Source: Desulfurococcales archaeon (GTDB lineage Archaea; Thermoproteota; Thermoprotei_A; Sulfolobales; Ignisphaeraceae). Taken from it: DNA of 15,165 nucleotides. The notes under the pieces are model-generated. The model ran no database searches. It saw nothing but the letters and a program-made list of their open reading frames with translations, and was not told the origin of the DNA. Below, in pieces: positions 7,714 to 14,402 of this stretch. Location: assembly GCA_027037025.1 (NCBI GenBank), contig JALWBS010000013.1:1-15165 (forward strand). Reading direction: 5' to 3'. The first letter of the stretch is position 1; the number at the start of each line of letters is the position of its first letter. The position numbers and the translations under genes are program-made.

Positions 7714-8478
7714 CTACACAATTTTAGAAGCTAGGTAGTACTCCACTTGACCCCCAGCCGTAGTCGTGAAGTTTATGTACAACGGAGCTTCGGTACCGAA
7801 CTTAATGTCCACAGCGCTTCCAAGCCTTAACGAATCAACTATTTTAGATAGGTACTCGGCATCGAATGCTACTGAGCATTCCTTCTTGATGTTTAGACTC
7901 ACCAACGTTCCCGTTAGCGAACTGAATCTATAGTTCGTCTTCTTAGTTTCGTAATCGAACAGCACTACCTCCTCTCCCTGAGCCCTTATCCCTATCGTAT
8001 CCGTAAGCGAGGAGAGCTCAGATATCGCTGTTCTTAAGGGGTTTGCAAGCAACGTTGCCTCAACATCGTACTCCACCTTGATTTCCGGCACTTCCTCGCT
8101 AGCAACACTAAGGTTCCTGAACTTGTACCTCCTAACGGTCGTTCCTTCCAACACCATTTCAACGAACTCCTCGTTCGCAGCGATGGTTATCTTATCGTTC
8201 TTCTTTATGTGCTTCAACGCCTTAACAAGGTTCGCTACAGAGATCCCTACGAACAGCTCCTCTTTAACCTCATACTCCTGAAACGACTCCGGCGGCATGA
8301 AGGCTTTGAAGAGCGCTATCCTTCCCGGATCGAGGGCGCGAACCTCTACACCATCGCTTTTAACCATGAATGCAACTTCATCGACGATCTCAGCCAACGT
8401 CTTCAGTATGTACGTGAACTCCTTAGCGCTAGGATACGAGAATAGCACTTTTGGTTCTATCGTAAGCTTAACGCTCAT
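7714..8478 (-). CDS. pcn: DNA polymerase sliding clamp PCNA
   Basis: Ring-forming processivity clamp that tethers DNA polymerase, FEN1, ligase and RFC-loaded partners to DNA. The 254-residue length fits the family. Visible features are the first-domain segment VDEVAFMVKSDGVEVRALDPGRIALFKAFMPP (as two adjacent family motifs near residues 32-63), LVKALKHIKKNDKITI (about 84-99), the interdomain region, and C-terminal VEYYLASKIV. Lysines line the inner helices, as expected for DNA contact. ATG at 8478 is preceded on the minus strand by GGGGGAT. Many Thermoproteota carry several PCNA paralogues that form heterotrimers; which paralogue this is cannot be decided here. It is divergent from the zinc-ribbon gene, and the gap between them contains a C/D sRNA. 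Confidence 0.96.
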   Translation of the reverse strand: MSVKLTIEPKVLFSYPSAKEFTYILKTLAEIVDEVAFMVKSDGVEVRALDPGRIALFKAFMPPESFQEYEVKEELFVGISVANLVKALKHIKKNDKITIAANEEFVEMVLEGTTVRRYKFRNLSVASEEVPEIKVEYDVEATLLANPLRTAISELSSLTDTIGIRAQGEEVVLFDYETKKTNYRFSSLTGTLVSLNIKKECSVAFDAEYLSKIVDSLRLGSAVDIKFGTEAPLYINFTTTAGGQVEYYLASKIV

Positions 8479-8488
8479 AGATCCCCCG

Positions 8489-8497
8489 CATATTTAC
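8489..8497 (+). promoter_or_regulatory. TATA-like box for the C/D sRNA
   Basis: CATATTTAC would place transcription start near 8519, a few bases before the box C at 8533, which is the usual arrangement for an independently transcribed archaeal C/D sRNA. Confidence 0.4.
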
Positions 8498-8524
8498 TGC
8501 TGGTAACCAAAGTAGATAAGGCTG

Positions 8525-8534
8525 CTACTTAAAT
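8525..8534 (-). promoter_or_regulatory. Possible TATA box for PCNA, overlapping the sRNA 5' end
   Basis: The minus strand reads CATTTAAGTA about 47-56 bases before the PCNA ATG, giving a leader of roughly 25 bases. It overlaps the first bases of the C/D sRNA on the other strand. A closer TAAATATG (8489-8496) is too near the ATG to serve. Confidence 0.3.
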
Positions 8535-8584
8535 GATGAAGAACCCGTAGCTGATACGTGATGAACCGTATGAGTACTGAACAC
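8528..8584 (+). ncRNA. C/D box sRNA (2'-O-methylation guide)
   Basis: All four boxes are present without mismatch and at canonical archaeal spacing: box C ATGATGA (8533-8539), 11-base guide, box D' CTGA (8551-8554), 3-base spacer, box C' GTGATGA (8558-8564), 12-base guide, box D CTGA (8577-8580). Such RNAs assemble with L7Ae, Nop5 and fibrillarin. By the fifth-base rule, the D' guide points to G in CUACGGGUUCU and the D guide to the fifth base, C, in UACUCAUACGGU. The latter matches a CAU anticodon loop with C34 as target. The outer stem flanking C and D is weak, so the exact ends are estimates. It lies alone in the 195-base gap between the divergent genes for PCNA and the zinc-ribbon protein. 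Confidence 0.88.
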
Positions 8585-8631
8585 TTTCGTTCTGCCCCCG
8601 CTCACCGTGAGTACAGCTGTTTACCTCAATT

Positions 8632-8641
8632 CTTATACATA
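8632..8641 (+). promoter_or_regulatory. TATA-like box for the zinc-ribbon gene
   Basis: CTTATACATA lies 33-42 bases before the ATG at 8674, leaving a leader of some 15 bases. Confidence 0.45.
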
Positions 8642-8673
8642 TTCCTAACCCCCGGCAGCTACGGGATCGGAAA

Positions 8674-9258
8674 ATGCTTTGCCCTGTATGCGGTGCCGAA
8701 TCTCTTGTCTGGGACTACGAGCGAGGATACATTGTGTGCCAAAGCTGTGGAGCTGTAGTGGAACAACTTTTCGAGGAGCACTGCTTTGCAAAGCCTATGA
8801 GCACGAATTCAGGCTCTGAAGCCGGTATTCACTCCGTAAGAATGGGGTTGGAGAAAAAGAAGCGATACCTCCGAGAACGAGCCCTTAAGGAGAAGTCTTC
8901 GTTCCTAAAGAGATACGAAGAGCTTAGCTCTAGAGCTAGGAAAAACGTTGTAGTGAATGTGAATGCCTTGATAAATGGTGGTCGCGTATTCGTGCACGTT
9001 AAGGAGCGAGAGCTACATCAACTACTATCGGAGGATCACGAGCTCCGGGAAGTATTAGAGAAAGTTGTGGAGAGCGACCCGGTGCTCTCCTCTCGGACTT
9101 TCAGAGGTAAAGTTGCGTTGGCGATGATGATAAAGAACTTTCGTACTAGAGGCGCTCCATGCATTGACGAAGTGTGTAAGGTTACGGGGGTATCCAAAAC
9201 CCACGCGAGGAGGTTACTAGCTTTGCTACGTAGAAGGGCTAGAACGGAAATCATATGA
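8674..9258 (+). CDS. Short TFIIB-like zinc-ribbon protein with a C-terminal helix-turn-helix
   Basis: 194 residues. The N-terminus is a TFIIB-type zinc ribbon: Cys3 and Cys6 in CPVCG, then Cys22 and Cys25 in CQSCGAVV. Full TFB proteins run to about 300 residues with two cyclin repeats. Here a basic, helix-rich middle (about 45-95) is followed by one region, about 150-192, ending CIDEVCKVTGVSKTHARRLL. This resembles the helix-turn-helix end of a TFB cyclin repeat (compare the family pattern EVAGVT-x-x-T-x-R). It may therefore be a TFB derivative with at most one degenerate repeat, loosely recalling the truncated TFB3 of Sulfolobus; orthology is not claimed. ATG at 8674 is required to keep the first cysteine pair and has GGGAT upstream. 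Likely a transcription regulator acting at promoters. Confidence 0.72.
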   Translation: MLCPVCGAESLVWDYERGYIVCQSCGAVVEQLFEEHCFAKPMSTNSGSEAGIHSVRMGLEKKKRYLRERALKEKSSFLKRYEELSSRARKNVVVNVNALINGGRVFVHVKERELHQLLSEDHELREVLEKVVESDPVLSSRTFRGKVALAMMIKNFRTRGAPCIDEVCKVTGVSKTHARRLLALLRRRARTEII

Positions 9259-9263
9259 ATACG

Positions 9264-9271
9264 CTAAAATA
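9264..9271 (+). promoter_or_regulatory. TATA-like box for the phosphodiesterase gene
   Basis: CTAAAATA lies 29-36 bases before the GTG start at 9300, directly after the stop of the zinc-ribbon gene. Confidence 0.4.
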
Positions 9272-9299
9272 CCTCGACTGTGTGGCGATGTAGGGCGAC

Positions 9300-9809
9300 G
9301 TGATATTAGCTGTGGTTAGCGATACTCACGATAATCTACACGCTATAAGGAAGATGCTCGAAGCGTTTAGGAGATGCCAACCCGATCTGGTTATACATCT
9401 TGGGGACATAATCTCTCCATTCTCGCTTAGGGAAATGCTCGCTTTCCCGACGAGGTACGTATTCGTGCTAGGCAACAACGACGGTGATAGATTGCTGCTC
9501 AGAGAAATCGCCATGAAAGCGGGAGCCGTAATGCGGGACCACGTACATGAACTCAACGTAGATAACCTAAAGCTGCTCGCCATGCATGGCTTCGGCTCCG
9601 CTGAGCTTACTAAGAGCTTGGTCGATTCTTTAGCACTATCGGGTAGGTACAACGTGGTTCTGTACGGTCATACGCACCAGATCGATGTTAGGAGGGTGGG
9701 GGGCACCCTCATCGTAAACCCTGGCGAGTGCTGCGGTTACTTGACGGGTAGATGCACATTCGCATTGCTAAACACTAGAACTCTGGATGTCGAGATCGTG
9801 CATCTCTAA
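9300..9809 (+). CDS. YfcE/MJ0936-type metallophosphoesterase
   Basis: Small calcineurin-like phosphodiesterase of 169 residues, normal for the family. Bimetal ligands are all present: Asp8 and His10 (SDTHDN), Asp36 (GDI), Asn59 (GNND), His96 (AMHG), and His124 and His126 (YGHTH). The later NPGE motif also fits. MJ0936 and bacterial YfcE hydrolyse model phosphodiesters in vitro; natural substrates are not established. The start is GTG at 9300, immediately before the first beta strand (ILAVVSDTH). It faces gcvPB tail to tail, with 11 bases between the coding ends. Its cellular role cannot be read from context. Confidence 0.9.
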   Translation: MILAVVSDTHDNLHAIRKMLEAFRRCQPDLVIHLGDIISPFSLREMLAFPTRYVFVLGNNDGDRLLLREIAMKAGAVMRDHVHELNVDNLKLLAMHGFGSAELTKSLVDSLALSGRYNVVLYGHTHQIDVRRVGGTLIVNPGECCGYLTGRCTFALLNTRTLDVEIVHL

Positions 9810-9820
9810 CATCGTAGTCC

Positions 9821-11359
9821 CTAGTCCCTGAACTTATTCAAGAGCTCTGCGAAGCCCTCGAACTTGTGACTAAGCACCAAATGCTTGGGATGATTAGCTC
9901 TCACAACGTCTACTCTGCCAACGGATGTGTTTCTAGGCATCTTCCTCATTGCGGTAGGATCACGCTTAGCTAGATCGATGCATCTACGCAATGCTTCTAC
10001 GTATCTATCGATGTACTCGATGGGTTCGGTCTCAGTGAGCTCTATCATCAAAGCCTCTTCGACTATCAAGGGGAAGTATGTTATTGGTGGGTGAAGCCCT
10101 TGATCCTCTAAGCACTTAGCAACATCATCGGCTGTAACGCCGAATGCCTTCTTCAACTTCTTAGCGCTCAACACGACTTCGTGCTTCCTAGGCTTTGTCT
10201 TACTATGCGTTAGCTCAAGATAGTCGGCGAGACCCACCTTCTCGAGCTTCTTAACTAAGTAGTTCGTGTTCAGAACTGCGATCTCGGCAACCTTCCTTAA
10301 CCCTTTACCTCCCAACATAGCGATGTATGCAAAGGTCCTTAGGAGCGCAGGGACATTACCGTAGTAGACCCTCATCATTCCTATGCTTCGTGAACCCGAG
10401 TAGTTCCAGAAGTATCTACGGCCATCGAAGTCCAGCAATGGCCTTGGTAGGTACTCGACAAGCTTACCTTTAGCGCATATAGCTGCGCCTCCTGGTCCTC
10501 CACCACCGTGAGGAGCTGCAAACGTTTTGTGCAAGTTAAGATGAACTATATCGAAGCCCATATCACCGGGCCTCGCGATCCCCATTATACCGTTGAGGTT
10601 CGCACCATCGTAGTACAGCAAAGCTCCTACCGAATGGAGCTCCTTGGCTATATCCAGGATCTCGTCCTCGAACAACCCCAGCGTGTTAGGGTTGGTCAGC
10701 ATCATTCCCGCAACTCTATTCGAAAGCACTGCCTTAAGAGCATCTAGATCGACCGTTCCGCGATCGTTAGTGGGTATGTTCACGACCTTGAATCCGGCCA
10801 TCGCAGCGCTCGCCGGGTTCGTTCCATGAGCGCTGTCGGGAACCAGCATCTCGTCCCGAGCTTCGCCAAGGTCATCGAAGTACTTCCTTATCATTAACGC
10901 TCCAGCAAGCTCCCCAGCTGCACCCGCTGGAACCTGTAGACAACATCTATCCATTCCCGTAATCTCAGCGAGCCATCTCTCCAACCTGTACAGCATCTCT
11001 AGAAGAGGCTGGATGTACTCCTCAAGCTCTTCCGGATGAACATCCTCGACGCCCGCTTCCTTCAAGAACTCGTTGCATACCTTAGGGTTGTACTTCATGG
11101 TGCAGGATCCTAGGGGGGTTGGCCCCACGTCGATGCCGTAACTCATATGGGATAGCCTTACGTAGTGCCTAACAACCTCTAGCTCAGAGATGTTCGGTAT
11201 ACCGAGCTCTTCTCGCTCCATGCCGAGCTCTTTCAGCATCTCCACTACTTGACGTTCGTACTCAGTGAAATCGTTCTCGAACGGTACTCTGAAACCGCTC
11301 CTGCTAGCCGATGGATACGCTATAATGGGTTTCTCAACCCATTTAGCTTGCCTCCACAT
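9821..11359 (-). CDS. gcvPB: Glycine decarboxylase (P-protein) subunit 2
   Basis: PLP-bearing half of the split glycine decarboxylase. With GcvPA it decarboxylates glycine and passes the aminomethyl group to the lipoyl arm of GcvH. The 512-residue protein starts MWRQAKWVEKP, as archaeal GcvPB does. It includes GPTPLGSCTMKYNPK (about 79-93), SAHGTNPASAAMAGF (about 176-190), YYDGANLNGIMG, and NLHKTFAAPHGGGGPG with the PLP lysine at about 278. The ATG overlaps the end of gcvPA by 17 bases in a different frame, with an AGAGGTG-containing ribosome site inside gcvPA, so translation is probably coupled. Complete, no anomalies. Confidence 0.97.
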   Translation of the reverse strand: MWRQAKWVEKPIIAYPSASRSGFRVPFENDFTEYERQVVEMLKELGMEREELGIPNISELEVVRHYVRLSHMSYGIDVGPTPLGSCTMKYNPKVCNEFLKEAGVEDVHPEELEEYIQPLLEMLYRLERWLAEITGMDRCCLQVPAGAAGELAGALMIRKYFDDLGEARDEMLVPDSAHGTNPASAAMAGFKVVNIPTNDRGTVDLDALKAVLSNRVAGMMLTNPNTLGLFEDEILDIAKELHSVGALLYYDGANLNGIMGIARPGDMGFDIVHLNLHKTFAAPHGGGGPGGAAICAKGKLVEYLPRPLLDFDGRRYFWNYSGSRSIGMMRVYYGNVPALLRTFAYIAMLGGKGLRKVAEIAVLNTNYLVKKLEKVGLADYLELTHSKTKPRKHEVVLSAKKLKKAFGVTADDVAKCLEDQGLHPPITYFPLIVEEALMIELTETEPIEYIDRYVEALRRCIDLAKRDPTAMRKMPRNTSVGRVDVVRANHPKHLVLSHKFEGFAELLNKFRD

Positions 11360-12740
11360 GGCTCAGCACCTCTCCAAGGACTTTAACAAGCTCGTCGATA
11401 TCGCTTCTGCTATGCGCCTCCGTTACGCACATAACCATAACGTTGTCTCCGTACCCGTACCTCGACAAGTTCGAACCGCAGAGAATACCTCGCTCACGCG
11501 CTCTGCGAATCACATTCTCTACGCTCATACCCTTAACCCTCGTCGCTACCTTTAGGAAGCTCGGCGAGTTTCGATACAGGACCTCGACGCCATCAAGATC
11601 GCTGAGCCTCGTCTTAAGGTACAGAGTTCTCGAAGCTATGCTCAAAGCCAACCTCTTAAGACCTTCTCCACCTATAAGCGATAAGTACATGGCGGCGGCG
11701 ATCGCCATGAGGGCGCTGTTCGTAGTTATGTTCGAAGTAGCTCGCTCGCGCCTTATGTGCTGCTCTCTTGTCTGGAGCACGAGAGCGTAGGAAACGTCTA
11801 CGCCATCCTCGGTGAGCGTCATTCCAACTAATCTCCCGGGGAGTTGACGAACAAGCTTGAGGTCACGTCTTGTGCCCAGTATACCCAGCGTAGCCCCTCC
11901 GTAGAACAGCCCCAGCCCTAGGGGCTGCCCCTCACCAACAACGATGTCTGCACCCAGCTCACCCGGAGGCTTCACGATGCCTAGGAGCAGAGGGTTTGCG
12001 AAGACCACCAACAACGCGCCCTTCTCGTGGCATGCATCCGCCAAAGCCTTTACGCCGTGCTCAATCACGCCATAGACGTTGGGCGTCTCCACAACTAGAG
12101 CCGCCGTATCCCTATCTACGAGCTTCACCGCCTCCTCTACGCTCGTAGCTCCACGCTCGTCCAACCCAACTCGCTCGATCTTGATGCCTAGTCCGTATAG
12201 CCACGTCTCAAGAACCCTCAGCTTGAGGGGGGATAGGCCTTCAGACACCAGCACCTTCGAACGTTTCGTAACCCTGATAGCCATTCTAACTGCTTCCGCC
12301 AACGCGGTCGAGCCATCGTACATCGATGCGTTGACCACTTCAACGCCGTAGAGCTCCGCTATCAGCGATTGGTACTCGAATAGAGCTTGTAGAAGCCCTT
12401 GGTTTATCTCGAAAGCGTAGGGTGTGTATGCAGTGTAGAGCTCTCCCCTATAGATGAGTTCCTTGATTACCGAGGGAACTACGTGGTAGCAGTGCTCGAT
12501 TCCCGCGAAGGGAGGTATACGGGGGTTGGAAATGCTTTCACGAACCCTCTTAGCGAGCCTTAGAAGCTCGTACTCGGAGACCCCCTCCCCATCCTCGCTG
12601 AGACCAACCCTAAGGGTTCTCTTCAACCTGATCTCGGCCGGTACGTCTTGGAACAGCTCCTCGATGGATGCGATCCCTACCTCCTCCATGATCCTTCGTT
12701 TCACAGCTTCATCACTGTTCTTAGCCCAGGGAATCTCCAC
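11343..12740 (-). CDS. gcvPA: Glycine decarboxylase (P-protein) subunit 1
   Basis: Structural partner of GcvPB in the two-chain glycine decarboxylase found in archaea and many bacteria. The 465 residues include EEVGIASIEELFQDVP near the N-terminus, FAGIEHCYHVVPSVIKELIYR and TAYTPYAFEINQGLLQALFEYQ (both within about 78-125), and YDGSTALAEA (about 141-150), all characteristic. It lacks the PLP lysine, as expected for subunit 1. The start is GTG at 12740, with GAGG about 5 bases upstream. It is the first gene of the minus-strand gcvPA-gcvPB operon and is divergent from gcvT across a 75-base gap with a shared TATA-like centre. Confidence 0.96.
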   Translation of the reverse strand: MEIPWAKNSDEAVKRRIMEEVGIASIEELFQDVPAEIRLKRTLRVGLSEDGEGVSEYELLRLAKRVRESISNPRIPPFAGIEHCYHVVPSVIKELIYRGELYTAYTPYAFEINQGLLQALFEYQSLIAELYGVEVVNASMYDGSTALAEAVRMAIRVTKRSKVLVSEGLSPLKLRVLETWLYGLGIKIERVGLDERGATSVEEAVKLVDRDTAALVVETPNVYGVIEHGVKALADACHEKGALLVVFANPLLLGIVKPPGELGADIVVGEGQPLGLGLFYGGATLGILGTRRDLKLVRQLPGRLVGMTLTEDGVDVSYALVLQTREQHIRRERATSNITTNSALMAIAAAMYLSLIGGEGLKRLALSIASRTLYLKTRLSDLDGVEVLYRNSPSFLKVATRVKGMSVENVIRRARERGILCGSNLSRYGYGDNVMVMCVTEAHSRSDIDELVKVLGEVLSHVEAS

Positions 12741-12775
12741 GAGTCCTCACGGTACTAGATATGCAAGGTATGAAG

Positions 12776-12784
12776 CTTTAAGTT
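12776..12784. promoter_or_regulatory. Shared bidirectional TATA-like element of gcvT and gcvPA
   Basis: The plus strand reads CTTTAAGTT and the minus strand AACTTAAAG, both acceptable archaeal TATA boxes. The centre lies about 38 bases from the gcvT start (12816) and about 38 from the gcvPA start (12740), giving similar short leaders both ways. Purine-rich bases that could act as BRE lie on both sides. Confidence 0.45.
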
Positions 12785-12815
12785 ATTTCCAAATGCAGTC
12801 TAGACCTGTGAGAAC

Positions 12816-13910
12816 TTGCGGTATTCGCCTCTCATCGATGTCCACAGAGCACTGGGCGCATCGATAGGGGAGTTCGCGGGTGTTAAAACGGCCCTAGACT
12901 TCGGTAACCCCGTTGAGGAGCACGTTGCTACGCGTACGAGCGCCACCGTGTTCGATCTGAGTCACATGGGTAGGATCGAGGTGGAGGGCATAGCATCTCA
13001 AGAGTTTCTCGATAAGCTGGTAGCTAAGAGCTTGTCCAAGTCGCGGGACGGATTCATGTTCGGCCCAACAGCATTTCTGAACGAGCGCGGCGGCTTCGTC
13101 GACGACGTGATGCTCTACCGCGTATCCAACGTTAAGTGGCTCGTGGTATGCAACGCTGCAAACGTGTCTAAGGTACTGAACTGGATGGAGAAATGGCGTA
13201 AGGAGCTGGGCTACACCACCAACGTTTCGATCAGAGATCGCACTGAGGATCTCGCCATGATAGCTGTTCAGGGGCCCAAATCCGTTGAGGTTATGAAGCG
13301 CGTGGGGCTCGAGGAGGTCGCGGAGCTGAAGCCTCTCCAATTCCTAACGGGCTTAAAGTGGAGAGGAAGCGCTATACACATCGTTAGTAGGAGTGGTTGG
13401 ACTGGGGAGGATGGGTTCGAGATCCTTGGAGAGCCAACGGTTTTGAAGAGCTTATTCAAGGAGCTCGTAGACGCTGGGTGCAAACCCGCTGGGCTGATAG
13501 CTAGGGACAGCCTAAGGATCGAGATGGGGTTCTGTCTCTATGGCTCCGAGATCGACGAGAACACGAACCCCGTAGAAGCTAGGTACTGGGTATTCGATAT
13601 CGACAAACCCTCTTACATAGGTAAGGAAGCTCTGGATAGGGTGCTGAGCGAAGGTGTTGATAGAGTTAGGCTGGGTGTGAGAATGAAGAAGGGTGTGAAG
13701 TTCGTTCCTAGAGCCGGGTACCGAGTGTACGTAGGGAATAAGGAGGTGGGGGTAGTCACCAGCGGAACCTTTTCACCAGTGCTCGGCAGAGCCATAGCAC
13801 AAGCATACATCTCGTCGCGATACGCTATCCCCGGGCTTGAGGTAGAGATCGAGATCCGAGGACGTAGATACCGAGGTAAGCTAGTGGACTTCCCCTTCAT
13901 CAAGAGGTAG
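12816..13910 (+). CDS. gcvT: Glycine cleavage system T-protein (aminomethyltransferase)
   Basis: Transfers the methylene carbon from aminomethyl-lipoyl GcvH to tetrahydrofolate or an archaeal folate analogue, releasing ammonia. The 364-residue length is normal. Motifs include SPLIDVHRALGA near the start, FDLSHMGRIEVEG (about 46-58), GGFVDDVMLYRV (about 92-103, with the family's catalytic aspartate in DD), SRSGWTGEDGFEI, and ARDSLRIEMGFCLYGSEI followed by ENTNPVEA. The C-terminal barrel ends with GTFSPVLGRAIAQAYI and GRRYRGKLVDFPFI. The start is TTG at 12816; no ATG fits the family N-terminus. Divergent placement from gcvPA-gcvPB suggests co-expression. GcvH is not in the window. Confidence 0.96.
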   Translation: MRYSPLIDVHRALGASIGEFAGVKTALDFGNPVEEHVATRTSATVFDLSHMGRIEVEGIASQEFLDKLVAKSLSKSRDGFMFGPTAFLNERGGFVDDVMLYRVSNVKWLVVCNAANVSKVLNWMEKWRKELGYTTNVSIRDRTEDLAMIAVQGPKSVEVMKRVGLEEVAELKPLQFLTGLKWRGSAIHIVSRSGWTGEDGFEILGEPTVLKSLFKELVDAGCKPAGLIARDSLRIEMGFCLYGSEIDENTNPVEARYWVFDIDKPSYIGKEALDRVLSEGVDRVRLGVRMKKGVKFVPRAGYRVYVGNKEVGVVTSGTFSPVLGRAIAQAYISSRYAIPGLEVEIEIRGRRYRGKLVDFPFIKR

Positions 13911-13923
13911 CTCTATCAAAGCC

Positions 13924-13931
13924 CTTATATC
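13924..13931 (+). promoter_or_regulatory. TATA-like box for tRNA-His
   Basis: CTTATATC lies 29-36 bases before the tRNA 5' end, just after the gcvT stop. Confidence 0.45.
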
Positions 13932-13959
13932 CCCACATACGTACGAGCTCAGCGGAGGT

Positions 13960-14049
13960 GGCCGCGGTAGCTCAGCCTGGGAGAGCGCGGGACTGTGGAG
14001 CCTCGGCGCAGAGATCCCGAGGTCCCGGGTTCAAATCCCGGCCGCGGCC
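13960..14049 (+). tRNA. tRNA-His (GTG anticodon) with a 15-base intron
   Basis: Acceptor stem GCCGCGG/CCGCGGC (13961-13967 and 14042-14048), D stem GCTC/GAGC, anticodon stem CGGGA/TCCCG, and T stem CCGGG/CCCGG with loop TTCAAAT. The anticodon GTG is at 13995-13997. An encoded G at 13960 can serve as G-1 opposite discriminator C at 14049, the tRNA-His identity pair. CCA is not encoded. The anticodon loop is interrupted between positions 37 and 38 by a short intron at 13999-14013; the arms around it fold into a canonical splice motif. Confidence 0.95.
13999..14013 (+). other. tRNA-His intron at position 37/38 with bulge-helix-bulge
   Basis: The fold is: anticodon stem; central 4-bp helix 13993-13996 with 14008-14011 (C-G, U-A, G-C, U-G); 3-base bulges G13997-G13998/A13999 and A14012-G14013/A14014; then a 2-bp cap (14000-14001 with 14006-14007) and a CTCG loop. 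The splicing endonuclease would cut after 13998 and after 14013, the canonical second-base positions in both bulges. Removal leaves the normal 7-base loop CTGTGGA. Confidence 0.85.
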
Positions 14050-14067
14050 CTCAAACCATACTTAAAG

Positions 14068-14077
14068 CATTTTAAGC
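14068..14077 (+). promoter_or_regulatory. TATA-like box for the gene at 14107
   Basis: CATTTTAAGC lies 30-39 bases before the ATG at 14107; a second candidate CTTAAAG (14061-14067) lies just upstream. Confidence 0.4.
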
Positions 14078-14106
14078 ATAGTTCTCTAGAGCCCCCTAGG
14101 GTCACC

Positions 14107-14322
14107 ATGGCTCGCTCGTACTACACGAAGTACAAGTCCATCGTCGAGAGGATGGGGTTTAGACAGCTGGATGTGTATAGGTACGGAAACAGAGAGGTGC
14201 TTAGGTTGCAGAGGCTATCCGATGGAAGGGTGTTTGTCGTAGAGCTCCCTAGGAGAAGAGACGAGATGAGCCTCGAGGAGTTCGAAAAGCATATCAGAAA
14301 CTCTTTATCGAAACGAAAGTAG
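14107..14322 (+). CDS. Small basic protein of unknown function (71 aa)
   Basis: I do not recognise this protein. It begins MARSYYTKYKSIVERMGFRQ, continues with a likely short beta meander (LDVYRYGNREVLRLQRL, then DGRVFVVELPRR), and ends with an acidic-then-basic helix (SLEEFEKHIRNSLSKRK). It is rich in arginine and lysine and has no cysteine or membrane segment. Upstream are AGGGT a few bases before the ATG and a TATA-like element 30-39 bases before it, and codon use resembles the neighbours, so I believe it is expressed. It sits between two tRNA genes. A nucleic-acid-binding role would suit its charge but is not shown. Confidence 0.6.
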   Translation: MARSYYTKYKSIVERMGFRQLDVYRYGNREVLRLQRLSDGRVFVVELPRRRDEMSLEEFEKHIRNSLSKRK

Positions 14323-14370
14323 TTGACATACCAACAGCCGCTCATCGTCCTTAGGCTAAAGCACTTCTAT

Positions 14371-14384
14371 AGAAAGGAAAGAGA
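14371..14384 (-). terminator. Possible pyrimidine-rich terminator of the H/ACA sRNA
   Basis: On the minus strand this reads TCTCTTTCCTTTCT, beginning about 19 bases after the ACA box. Archaeal termination commonly uses T-rich tracts, but this one is interrupted by C. Confidence 0.25.
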
Positions 14385-14402
14385 TTGCATTGAAGCGCGT
14401 AG

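Noticed and set aside
8558..8758. Open frame of 66 codons starting in the PCNA/zinc-ribbon gap
   Set aside because: It begins inside the C/D sRNA box C', runs into the zinc-ribbon gene in another frame, and has no family features.
10032..10051. Minus-strand TTGATGA followed by CTGA
   Set aside because: Lies inside conserved gcvPB coding sequence, box C has a wrong first base, and no C'/D pair follows.
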